A stretch of DNA of 14,426 nt from CAWGCE01 sp964480915 (GTDB lineage: Bacteria > Planctomycetota > Planctomycetia > Pirellulales > Pirellulaceae), in assembly GCA_964480915.1 (NCBI GenBank), contig CAYZRS010000099.1, positions 1 to 14,426 of the forward strand, written 5' to 3'. This document shows positions 5,789-13,006 of the stretch, piece after piece (within the stretch, counting starts at the first letter, position 1; each line of letters begins with the position of its first letter). The notes beneath the pieces were generated by a model. It saw only the letters and a program-made list of their open reading frames with translations, ran no database searches and had not been told where the DNA came from. The position numbers and the translations under genes were made by a program.

Positions 5789-8563
5789 ATGCCAAGCCGA
5801 AGAAGAAACTCGAATCTGCCAACCAAGGCACCTCTGGTGCCTGTGGCGTTGTTGCTATCGTTGGCGTTGGTGTTGGTCGGTTGTCGCACGCGGGGCGATT
5901 ACCGGCGGTGGGCCGATTGTGAAGTGGCTGAAGCGATCGTGGACAAACAGTCGGACGAGCGATGGCGGCTGCCTGATCGACCGGTGTCGCCCGATTCGCG
6001 GTCGCGGATGGCCGATCCACAATGTCCTGATTGCGGTCCGTTGCCGCCCGATGACCCGGCGGCTCATCGCTTCATGGAGTTCCCCGATCGACTTTGCGGT
6101 TGGCCTTGCTGGCATGGCCGTGGCGACCTGCCGTACATCGAATTTCCTGATTGGCAGCAGTACTTGCCGCTCGATGGCGACGGCGTCCTGCGACTGAATC
6201 GGGAGACGGCGATCGAGCTGGCTCGTCTGCACAGTCGTGAATACCAAGATCAAGTTGAGCAGCTTTATTTCACAGCGCTCGCTTTCACCTTCGAGCGGTT
6301 CGAGTTTGACACGCAGTGGTTCTACCGCAGTTCGAACACCGCCGCGCTGAACGGAGTCGGCGGGCCGCCCACCGAATCGAGGCTGCTTTCGACGGGTCGC
6401 AATGCTGGGTTCACCAAAAACTTGACGATCGGTGGTCAACTGTTGGTCGATTTCGCCAATAGCTTTGTTTGGGAGTTCGCCGGAGACACGGTCAGCAACG
6501 CTTCGTCCGGTTTGCTGGTTTCGTTGACCCAACCGCTGTTGCGTGGCGCCTTCCGCGAAGTTCGCCTGGAGAGCCTGACTCAGTCGGAGCGCAATCTGCT
6601 CTACAACGTGCGCGATTTCGGTCGCTTCCGCCGGACGTTCTATACCGACCTGGTCGGCAATGGATACTTGCCTCTGTTGGCCATTGCCCAATCAATCAAG
6701 AACTTGGAAAGAAATCTTGAGAGTTTAGAGCGCAATTTGGAAGAGCATGAACAGTTGTCTCGGGCCGGGTTGGTCGCGCCGATTCAAGTCGATCAGGTCT
6801 TTCAGCAGTATCAGCAGGGGCGATTGAGCCTTCTGAGCGCTCAGCAATCGTTGCAGACGGCGCTCGATCAATTCAAGCTTTTGCTCGGCTTACCACCGCA
6901 ACTGGAGATTGAGTTAGATCCGGAGACTTTGAGTCCGTTTGAACTGAACGATCCAGATATCGAAGCGCTGCAGGAAGAGAACGAGCAACTGCGGTTGGAA
7001 CTGGTTCAGTCGGACGAACCGCCCGCGTTGGCAGAAATCAAGCAGAGGTACGACCGCCTGAAGAATTCGCAGGACAAAATGGTCGCGCTGAAGAAACAGC
7101 TGCAGGAAGAATTCGATCGTTGGTCAAAGCGGCTAAAAGACTCCCAGCGCGCGGGGATGTCGGCAGACGACCAAGAGACGCTCGATCGGCAGCTCGAATT
7201 GGCAGAACGACTGGGTAAGGCACTTGAAGAATTCGACAAGATGGCGGCCGCCGATGGGAAACGCATTGCGGCCGGCGCGAAAGGGGAATGGTTGCCTCCC
7301 GAAAAGAAAGAAGAAGACGACGGCTTGTTGGGATCGCTAAAAAGTTTGGATGACCCGGCCGGAGATGGCGACGAAGCGGACGATCAGGACGATCCGTCGG
7401 ATGAACAGGAACCTGGTGGCGGTGTCCAAAAAGAGGATGACGACGAAAAGCAGGTCGGCATCGAAGGGCTCGTTCTGCGAGAGCTGTTCCGCCGGAAGAA
7501 ATCGGCTGAGTCGAAATCGGTCACGCCGGCCAAGGGTGGCCCAGCAAATGACGAGGAGGACAAAGAGCCTAAGAAAGACGAGGCGACAAAGTTGTGGGAA
7601 AGTCTGCAAGAATTGGTTGGCAAACGGCTGCGGAAACAGCTCTCTGATTTGTTTGTTATCCAGGCGCAAGTTCGCGTCTACTTGATCGAATCGACTCCCA
7701 CCGAAGTCGACGAAGAATGGGCGATACAGGTCGCTCTCGACAATCGTTTGGATCTGATGAACGCCCGTGGTACTGTGGTAGATGCCTATCGCAGAGTTGA
7801 AGTTGCCGCCGACGCATTGGAAGCGGAATTAAACCTGCAGATGCAAGCCAGTTTGGGGACCGACCCAGGGCGGGCGAATCCGGTCCGCTTCGACGCGTCG
7901 GCGAATCGATACCGGGTCGGATTCGAATTCGATAGCCCGCTGACTCGTTTGGCCGAGCGGAACGCTTACCGGGCGGCGCAAATTAATTACCAACAAGCAC
8001 GACGCGCCTACATGGCGACGAAGGACACGATCGTCGCGGCCGTGCGAAGTGACATAAGGCAGGTGGAATTTAACAGATTCAGTTTCGAAATTGCCAAGCT
8101 GCAATTGTTGACGGCGGCCCGGCAAGTGGATGAGGCTCAAGTCAACTTACGTAACTCCAACGAACCGAATTCCAGCTTCACGCGTAACTTGCTGGAAGCA
8201 TTGCAGGGACTGTTGGGAGCGAAAAATAACTTGATTCAAAGTTGGGTCAGCTACGAAGCGTCACGAATGGCGCTTTACCGCGACTTAGATCAGATGCAGA
8301 TCGATGCAAACGGAACGTGGGTCAATGAATCCTCCAACGAATCCAGCTCAGTCGGAAACGACGCCCTCTTCTTCGACGAGGCGGAAAACGGATACAGCGC
8401 ACCAGGTGAGTTCGACTCAACCGACTTTGAACGTCGATACATCGACACCGACTCGACCGGACCCGGCGAAGACTTCCGCTTCGATCCGGCCGACGACACC
8501 GTCCGGTTACCAGGAATCGTCCAGCCAGCCAAAGTCCTTCGGCTTCCTCAGCCCGCTTCCTAA
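5789..8563 (+). CDS. TolC-family outer-membrane lipoprotein with large central insert
   Basis: Expected outer-membrane duct for the MacAB-like components. I place the start at ATG 5789 (924 aa); an in-frame TTG at 5774 would add five residues. A lipoprotein signal ends at LVGC (C32). A Cys-containing pre-domain follows (about 40-130: C79xxC82, C103xxxC107, with PPDDPAAHRFM). The first TolC half (about 130-375) has DGVLRLNRETAIELA, the strand LTQPLLRGAF and the coil ending LDQFKLLLGLPP. An insert (about 385-625) is coiled-coil-like and then very acidic. The second half starts EEWAIQVALDNRLDLMNAR (about 642) and ends YRDLDQMQID (about 839). A Ser/Asp/Glu-rich tail completes it. E. coli TolC is under 500 aa, so this is nearly double. 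The last 260 nt overlap the next adaptor gene in another frame. No good ribosome site supports either start. Confidence 0.88.
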   Translation: MPSRRRNSNLPTKAPLVPVALLLSLALVLVGCRTRGDYRRWADCEVAEAIVDKQSDERWRLPDRPVSPDSRSRMADPQCPDCGPLPPDDPAAHRFMEFPDRLCGWPCWHGRGDLPYIEFPDWQQYLPLDGDGVLRLNRETAIELARLHSREYQDQVEQLYFTALAFTFERFEFDTQWFYRSSNTAALNGVGGPPTESRLLSTGRNAGFTKNLTIGGQLLVDFANSFVWEFAGDTVSNASSGLLVSLTQPLLRGAFREVRLESLTQSERNLLYNVRDFGRFRRTFYTDLVGNGYLPLLAIAQSIKNLERNLESLERNLEEHEQLSRAGLVAPIQVDQVFQQYQQGRLSLLSAQQSLQTALDQFKLLLGLPPQLEIELDPETLSPFELNDPDIEALQEENEQLRLELVQSDEPPALAEIKQRYDRLKNSQDKMVALKKQLQEEFDRWSKRLKDSQRAGMSADDQETLDRQLELAERLGKALEEFDKMAAADGKRIAAGAKGEWLPPEKKEEDDGLLGSLKSLDDPAGDGDEADDQDDPSDEQEPGGGVQKEDDDEKQVGIEGLVLRELFRRKKSAESKSVTPAKGGPANDEEDKEPKKDEATKLWESLQELVGKRLRKQLSDLFVIQAQVRVYLIESTPTEVDEEWAIQVALDNRLDLMNARGTVVDAYRRVEVAADALEAELNLQMQASLGTDPGRANPVRFDASANRYRVGFEFDSPLTRLAERNAYRAAQINYQQARRAYMATKDTIVAAVRSDIRQVEFNRFSFEIAKLQLLTAARQVDEAQVNLRNSNEPNSSFTRNLLEALQGLLGAKNNLIQSWVSYEASRMALYRDLDQMQIDANGTWVNESSNESSSVGNDALFFDEAENGYSAPGEFDSTDFERRYIDTDSTGPGEDFRFDPADDTVRLPGIVQPAKVLRLPQPAS

Positions 8564-10241
8564 GCGGCTACTCGCTGTCGCGCTCGTCGCCGCGCTCGTC
8601 TACGTCACCTATCGAATTTGGCCGCGCAGCAAATCGCCGGACGGGACAGAGACGCTCACGAACATCGTCAGCAAGATGACCCTGAAGGTGACGGTCACCG
8701 AACGGGGCAATTTGGAAAGTCGCAAGACCGTGGCCGGTACCTGCGAATTGGACGGCTACGAAAACAAGATCATCTACATCGTCGAGGAAGGTTCGAGCGT
8801 CAAGAAGGGCGACGTGGTCGTGCGCTTTGATAGCTCGAAAATCGAAAAAGAGATCGCCGAACAAGAAATCGAGGTCAATCGAGCGAAAAAGGAACGGGAT
8901 GCGGCGCTGCAGGAAGTCGAGGTGCAGAAGAACAAAGGGGAAAGCGAGTTGGCTCAGGCCAAGATGGAACTCAAACTGGCCGACTTGGATCTCAAGAAGT
9001 ACGAAGAAGGCGATTACCTCGTCAATCTGAACGAAATGAAGGGCAAGATCGCCCTGGCCGAATTCGAACTGGAAAAGAACCGCGACTATTTTCGCCACCT
9101 ACAAGAACTTGTGAAATCAGGGTTTCGCGAGCCGGATCAATTGCAGGGCGCTAAGCAGCAGGTAGAAAGTGCCCGTTTCAATTTGCAGCGTGACAAAGAA
9201 AAACTGCGTGTGTTGCAGAAGTACGATCACGAACGCAGCTTGACCGAGTATCAAGGGAAGGCGCAAGAGGCGTCGCGAAAAGTGTCACGTGCTAAAGCGA
9301 GCGGCAAGGCGGAAGAACTGAAGGCGAGCGGCAATTATGAATCGTCGAAATCGCAGCTCGGCCTGCAAGAAAAGCGGCTCGTCGATTTAAAGGAAGAGCT
9401 GACGAAATGTGAGTTGAAGGCGAAGCAGGACGGAATGGTCGCTTACGCAAATCGTGAATGGTACAGCGATGATCGTCGAATTCGTGAAGGAGCCATCGTG
9501 CACCAGCGACAGGTCATCTTCAACTTGCCTGACATGAGTAGCATGCAGGTTAAGGTGAACGTTCACGAATCGGTCGTCAAGAAAGTTGCCAGTGGTCAAA
9601 AAGCGATCATCCGTGTCGATGCGTTTCCCAACTTGGCCTTGGCCGGTACCGTGAAGAAAGTTTCGCCGCTTGCCGATTCGTCTAATTCGTGGTCGCGTGG
9701 TGGTGTGAAAGAATACAGCACGATCGTTTCTATCGATGAAATGCCCGATGTGGCGCTGAGGCCCGGCATGACGGCCGAAGTCGTGATCAAGGTCGGTGAG
9801 TTTAAAGATGTCGTGGCTGTTCCGGTCCAAGCGGTGACCGAAAAGGGGCGCAAGCACTTCGTCTTTGTCGGCACCGACGGCTCCGATGAATTTGAACGTC
9901 GGGCGGTGAAAATCGGGGAAAGCAATCACAAACATGTGCAGATCAAGTCGGGTCTCTCAGAGCAAGAAATCGTCGCGCTCGACGCGCGGGTGCGCGCTGC
10001 CGCGATGGCCGACGATGACGAACTGGATGATGAGGATGAAGACGAGTCGCTAGAATCGGAACTGGTCGAGGCGGCGACTGACGAAAAGCCAGGCGACGTA
10101 TCCGCGGGGACCACGCCCGATCGGGCCGCTGCGACCGTTAAGGTAGAGGCTGAACCTTCCGATGATGCGGACGACACCGTGAACACGAGTGGGTCGGTGC
10201 TGAGTTCTCAGGTCGACGCCGTCCCGACGATATCGCCATGA
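8304..10241 (+). CDS. MacA-like periplasmic adaptor (HlyD family), second copy, overlapping the TolC-like gene
   Basis: Second membrane-fusion adaptor, up to 645 aa. The N-terminal 87 residues are Ser/Thr/Pro-rich and presumably cytoplasmic. Then come one membrane anchor (about 88-106), the first lipoyl half (about 150-178, IVEEGSSVKKGDVVVRFDSS), a long alpha-hairpin (about 180-370) with tip LVKSGFREPDQLQ, the second lipoyl half (CELKAKQDGMVAYANREW), and barrel/proximal domains (LRPGMTAEVVIKV, about 485-497) to about 565. An Asp/Glu-rich tail (569-590) stands where the first adaptor has EF-hands. The start is unsure: ATG 8304, ATG 8325 (weak GGAA), GTG 8406 and TTG 8427 all lie inside the upstream gene, and the next in-frame start, ATG 8676, would delete the membrane anchor. 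At least 137 nt of overlap is therefore needed. The stop overlaps the permease start as ATGA. Confidence 0.87.
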   Translation: MQTERGSMNPPTNPAQSETTPSSSTRRKTDTAHQVSSTQPTLNVDTSTPTRPDPAKTSASIRPTTPSGYQESSSQPKSFGFLSPLPKRLLAVALVAALVYVTYRIWPRSKSPDGTETLTNIVSKMTLKVTVTERGNLESRKTVAGTCELDGYENKIIYIVEEGSSVKKGDVVVRFDSSKIEKEIAEQEIEVNRAKKERDAALQEVEVQKNKGESELAQAKMELKLADLDLKKYEEGDYLVNLNEMKGKIALAEFELEKNRDYFRHLQELVKSGFREPDQLQGAKQQVESARFNLQRDKEKLRVLQKYDHERSLTEYQGKAQEASRKVSRAKASGKAEELKASGNYESSKSQLGLQEKRLVDLKEELTKCELKAKQDGMVAYANREWYSDDRRIREGAIVHQRQVIFNLPDMSSMQVKVNVHESVVKKVASGQKAIIRVDAFPNLALAGTVKKVSPLADSSNSWSRGGVKEYSTIVSIDEMPDVALRPGMTAEVVIKVGEFKDVVAVPVQAVTEKGRKHFVFVGTDGSDEFERRAVKIGESNHKHVQIKSGLSEQEIVALDARVRAAAMADDDELDDEDEDESLESELVEAATDEKPGDVSAGTTPDRAAATVKVEAEPSDDADDTVNTSGSVLSSQVDAVPTISP

Positions 10242-11515
10242 ATTTGCCGATCTTGATGCTGCTGCAGTTGGGTGTGCGAAGCCTGTTGGCCCACAAATTG
10301 CGTTCATTTCTCACCGTGCTCGGTTTAGTCTTTGGTGTGGCATCGGTGATCATCATGTTGGCTGTTGGCGAGGGTGCCAGTTACGAAGCACAGCAGCAGA
10401 TTCAATCACTTGGCGCGAAGAACCTGATCGTCCGTAGCAAGAAGCCGGTTCGTGACGCTCAAAAGAGCGAAGAGCAGGAAGGCGCTTTGATCTATGGATT
10501 GACCTATCAGGATCTCGATTCGATTCAGGCGACCATTCCAACGGTACAGGATGTGACGCCACAGCGCGAATTCCGCCAAGAAGTACGCTACTTGGACCGC
10601 AGTCTCGATTGTCGAGTTGCCGGCGTCACGGAGAGTTTTCTTGGCATGAATGGGCTCCATCTGGCCGATGGTCGATTTCTCACAAGCGTCGACGAAGAGA
10701 AGTTTCGCAACGTCTGTGTCCTGGGTCACGAGTTGGCCGTGAAGTTATTTCCGTTCAGCAGTCCGATTGGAAAGGCGGTTCGCGTTGGCCCTCGGCATTA
10801 CTACACGGTCGTCGGCATTACCGGCTTTCGTGCTCCGTCCGCCGGCGTTGGCTCGAGTTTGGCGGCTCATGATTACAATCTCGATTGCTACATTCCGCTC
10901 AGTACCGATCGCGTTCGATTTGGCGAGTTGTTGATCCATGGCGAGCAGGGAAGTTTTTCTTATGAGCGCATCGAGTTGAGCCAGATCACCATCGGCGTGG
11001 ACAATATTCACTCGGTGAAGCCGACGGCCGAGGTGATCAAGAGTCTGCTGATGAGCCTGCACGATAAAGAAGATTACAGCATTACCGTGCCGCTGGAACT
11101 TTTGGAAAGTGCGGAAGAGACGAAACGGATTTTCAACATCGTGCTGGGATCGACGGCCGCCATTTCACTGATTGTTGGTGGGATCGGAATCATGAATATC
11201 ATGTTGGCGACCGTGACCGAACGGACGAAGGAGATTGGCATTCGTACCGCAGTGGGCGCTACCTCGAAAGATATCGTGTCGCAGTTCTTGGTCGAGACGG
11301 CCGTGCTTTCCTTGGTCGGTAGCATGGTCGGATTGGCGATCGGGCTCGCAGCACCACCGCTCGTTAGCTGGGTTTCAGGAGTCAAGACGATTGTGACACC
11401 CTGGTCGGTGGTTGCCTCGATCGGGGTCGCGCTGATCGTGGGTGTCGTGTTTGGAATTTACCCGGCGATGCGAGCCGCGAATCTCGATCCGATTGAAGCG
11501 TTGCGAACTGAGTAG
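10238..11515 (+). CDS. MacB/FtsX-type ABC permease, second copy
   Basis: Inner-membrane permease of 425 aa with no ATPase domain and no ATPase gene beside it. TM1 is about 24-44 (FLTVLGLVFGVASVIIMLAV); the periplasmic domain is about 48-295; TM2 is about 298-324; TM3 about 348-378; TM4 about 388-409. The hallmark MNIMLATVTERTKEIGIRTA (319-338) and the end YPAMRAANLDPIEALRTE closely match the first permease. The periplasmic domains also align from YGLTYQDLDSIQATIPTVQD onward, so the two are paralogues rather than merely same-family genes. The start overlaps the adaptor stop by 4 nt (ATGA), a translational-coupling arrangement with no strong ribosome site. It probably uses the ATPase at 2032-2760, alone or as a heterodimer with the first permease; this is inference. 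Confidence 0.92.
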   Translation: MNLPILMLLQLGVRSLLAHKLRSFLTVLGLVFGVASVIIMLAVGEGASYEAQQQIQSLGAKNLIVRSKKPVRDAQKSEEQEGALIYGLTYQDLDSIQATIPTVQDVTPQREFRQEVRYLDRSLDCRVAGVTESFLGMNGLHLADGRFLTSVDEEKFRNVCVLGHELAVKLFPFSSPIGKAVRVGPRHYYTVVGITGFRAPSAGVGSSLAAHDYNLDCYIPLSTDRVRFGELLIHGEQGSFSYERIELSQITIGVDNIHSVKPTAEVIKSLLMSLHDKEDYSITVPLELLESAEETKRIFNIVLGSTAAISLIVGGIGIMNIMLATVTERTKEIGIRTAVGATSKDIVSQFLVETAVLSLVGSMVGLAIGLAAPPLVSWVSGVKTIVTPWSVVASIGVALIVGVVFGIYPAMRAANLDPIEALRTE

Positions 11516-11522
11516 GGCTAGG

Positions 11523-11541
11523 CTCGACTCGGAGAGTCGAG
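11523..11541. terminator. Hairpin between convergent genes, probable bidirectional transcript end
   Basis: CTCGACTC (11523-11530), loop GGA, GAGTCGAG (11534-11541): a perfect 8-bp stem 7 nt after the permease stop and 12 nt from the bioF stop. There is no T-run on either strand, so it is not a textbook intrinsic terminator; position alone argues for an mRNA-end structure. It is the core of repeat copy B. Confidence 0.5.
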
Positions 11542-11546
11542 GTACG
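11523..11546 (+). repeat. Palindromic intergenic repeat, copy B
   Basis: Same 24-nt element as copy A at 5635-5658 (21 of 24 identical, same orientation), here with a perfect palindrome. Copies A and B bracket exactly the tolC-like/adaptor/permease unit. Confidence 0.55.
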
Positions 11547-11553
11547 GTCAGTG

Positions 11554-12744
11554 TTAGGGTGCCAAAGCCTGTTTCAAGGTGTGGACTAGGTTGGATAGCA
11601 TCTCGGGAGTATGCGCTGCACTGAGACTGATCCGCAGCAGCGATTCGCCTGCTGGGACAGACGGGGGACGAATGCCGGGGACGAGAAAGCCCCTTTCTTT
11701 AAGCCGGCGTGAGACATCCATGGTTCGTTGAGGATCGCCGAGGATCACAGGAATGATGTGTGTTGTCGAAAGGCCCGTGTTCAGTCCGGCTGCGTCCAAT
11801 TCGGTCCGCAGTTGGGTTGCCAGTTGTTGCAGTCGTTCCCGACGTTCCGGTTCCGTTTGAACGATCTCCAGTGCCGCAAGTCCGGCGGCAGCGACGGCCG
11901 CCGGGGCGGCTGTCGAGAAAATATAGGGGCGGCTACGATTGACCAGCCAATCGATCAATGGCTGACTGCCCGTTGCAAAACCGCCCAGTGTGCCGAGTCC
12001 CTTGCTGAGCGTGCCGACGCGGATGTGCGTCGTCGATTCGACGTTGCACAATTCGCTGGTGCCACGACCAGTCATGCCGAGGACACCGGTCGCGTGCGCT
12101 TCGTCGACCATGAGCATGGCATGGTGCGAGGTGGCCAGCTTGGCCAAGTCGGCCAGCGGAGCCACATCGCCGTCCATGCTGAACAGTCCGTCGGTAACGA
12201 TCAGCCGTTTGCCTTGGTCTGGCGTTTCGGTCAGCGCTTGTTCAAGCTGCTCAGCATGGCAGTGTTTGTAGACGTGTGTGGTCGCACCCGATAGTCGGCA
12301 GCCGTCGATGATGCTGGCATGGTTGTTGGCGTCGCTAAAGACGTGATCGCCTTTTCCGACCAGTGCGGTGATGACTCCGACATTGGCGGCGTAGCCTGTC
12401 GGGTACAGCAACGCCGCTTCGGTGTGCTCGAAGCGGGCCAGCTTTTTTTCCAGTTGTCGGTGTAGTGCCGAATGGCCCGTGATGAGTGGACTGGCGCCGG
12501 CTCCCCAGCCAAAATGTTCGACCGCCGCCAGCGCGGCGGCCGCCAGTCTGGGGTCGGCGGCCAGGCCCAAATAATCGTTCGATGCGAAATTCAGCAGCTC
12601 TTGCCCGTCGACGATCACGCGGACCTCTTGGCGACTGGCCCGGTCGACCAGCTGGCGACGTACGTGGGCCGCCTCAAGGGTGCTCAATTCGCCTTCGATC
12701 CAGTCGAGTGGGCTGGCGGCTTCTGTCGGTTGCTTTTCCAGCAT
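11554..12744 (-). CDS. bioF: 8-amino-7-oxononanoate synthase (biotin synthesis)
   Basis: PLP-dependent alpha-oxoamine synthase that condenses pimeloyl-thioester with L-alanine to give 8-amino-7-oxononanoate, CO2 and the free thiol carrier in the cytoplasm. The 396-aa length fits BioF (E. coli 384). Motifs: FASNDYLGLA (53-62), a substrate-site run around GWGAGASPLITGHSALHRQLE (79-99), DANNHASIIDG (138-148), DEAHATGVLG (214-223), and the Schiff-base lysine K248 in GTLSKGLGTLGG. KBL, HemA and SPT enzymes share this fold; BioF is favoured by overall wording but I cannot exclude a relative such as Kbl without a search. The frame stays open upstream to 13077, but that extension is low-complexity and crosses a terminator, so I start at ATG 12744. 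It stands alone, with no other bio genes visible. Confidence 0.88.
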   Translation of the reverse strand: MLEKQPTEAASPLDWIEGELSTLEAAHVRRQLVDRASRQEVRVIVDGQELLNFASNDYLGLAADPRLAAAALAAVEHFGWGAGASPLITGHSALHRQLEKKLARFEHTEAALLYPTGYAANVGVITALVGKGDHVFSDANNHASIIDGCRLSGATTHVYKHCHAEQLEQALTETPDQGKRLIVTDGLFSMDGDVAPLADLAKLATSHHAMLMVDEAHATGVLGMTGRGTSELCNVESTTHIRVGTLSKGLGTLGGFATGSQPLIDWLVNRSRPYIFSTAAPAAVAAAGLAALEIVQTEPERRERLQQLATQLRTELDAAGLNTGLSTTHIIPVILGDPQRTMDVSRRLKERGFLVPGIRPPSVPAGESLLRISLSAAHTPEMLSNLVHTLKQALAP

Positions 12745-12781
12745 CTTCGGTTTCGTCTGCGAATTTGGCGGGTCGGTGTGA

Positions 12782-12808
12782 ATTCTAGAGCATACCCGAA
12801 TTTGGTAT
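12782..12808 (-). promoter_or_regulatory. Candidate bioF promoter with adjoining inverted repeat
   Basis: On the minus strand a -10-like TAGAAT (12782-12787) sits about 38 nt before the bioF ATG. No good -35 box is present. Just upstream of it is a perfect 5-bp inverted repeat, ATACC (12792-12796), 7 nt, GGTAT (12804-12808), in the place where a -35 box or an operator would be. BirA-type operators are longer, and I do not claim one. Confidence 0.25.
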
Positions 12809-12952
12809 TCAGGTTGTTTCGCCGCATCGTAAATGGAGCTCGACCAGGCCCTACGGTCGTACCGGCAAGTGATGAGCCACCGACTTCGGCAAGCGGGCGA
12901 GTTGCGGAGCCGCTCCCGGTTTGGGAATCGCGTTGCTCGCATGATGAAAACG

Positions 12953-12984
12953 AAAAAAGCTCCGGGGCAGATGCCTCGGAGCTT
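12953..12984 (-). terminator. Rho-independent terminator of the 273-aa protein gene
   Basis: Stem arms 12957-12968 and 12973-12984 pair over 12 bp (one G-U wobble) around a 4-nt loop. Read on the minus strand, the stem is directly followed by six T, then CG and four more T. It lies 22 nt after the stop of the gene at 13007-13828 and closes that transcript before bioF. Confidence 0.88.
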
Positions 12985-13006
12985 ATTCGTGTTGCCATCT
13001 TGAACG

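Noticed and set aside
5317..5889. 190-codon minus-strand frame in the gap before the TolC-like gene
   Set aside because: Arg/Thr-rich, covers the ends of two clear plus-strand genes and shows no motif.
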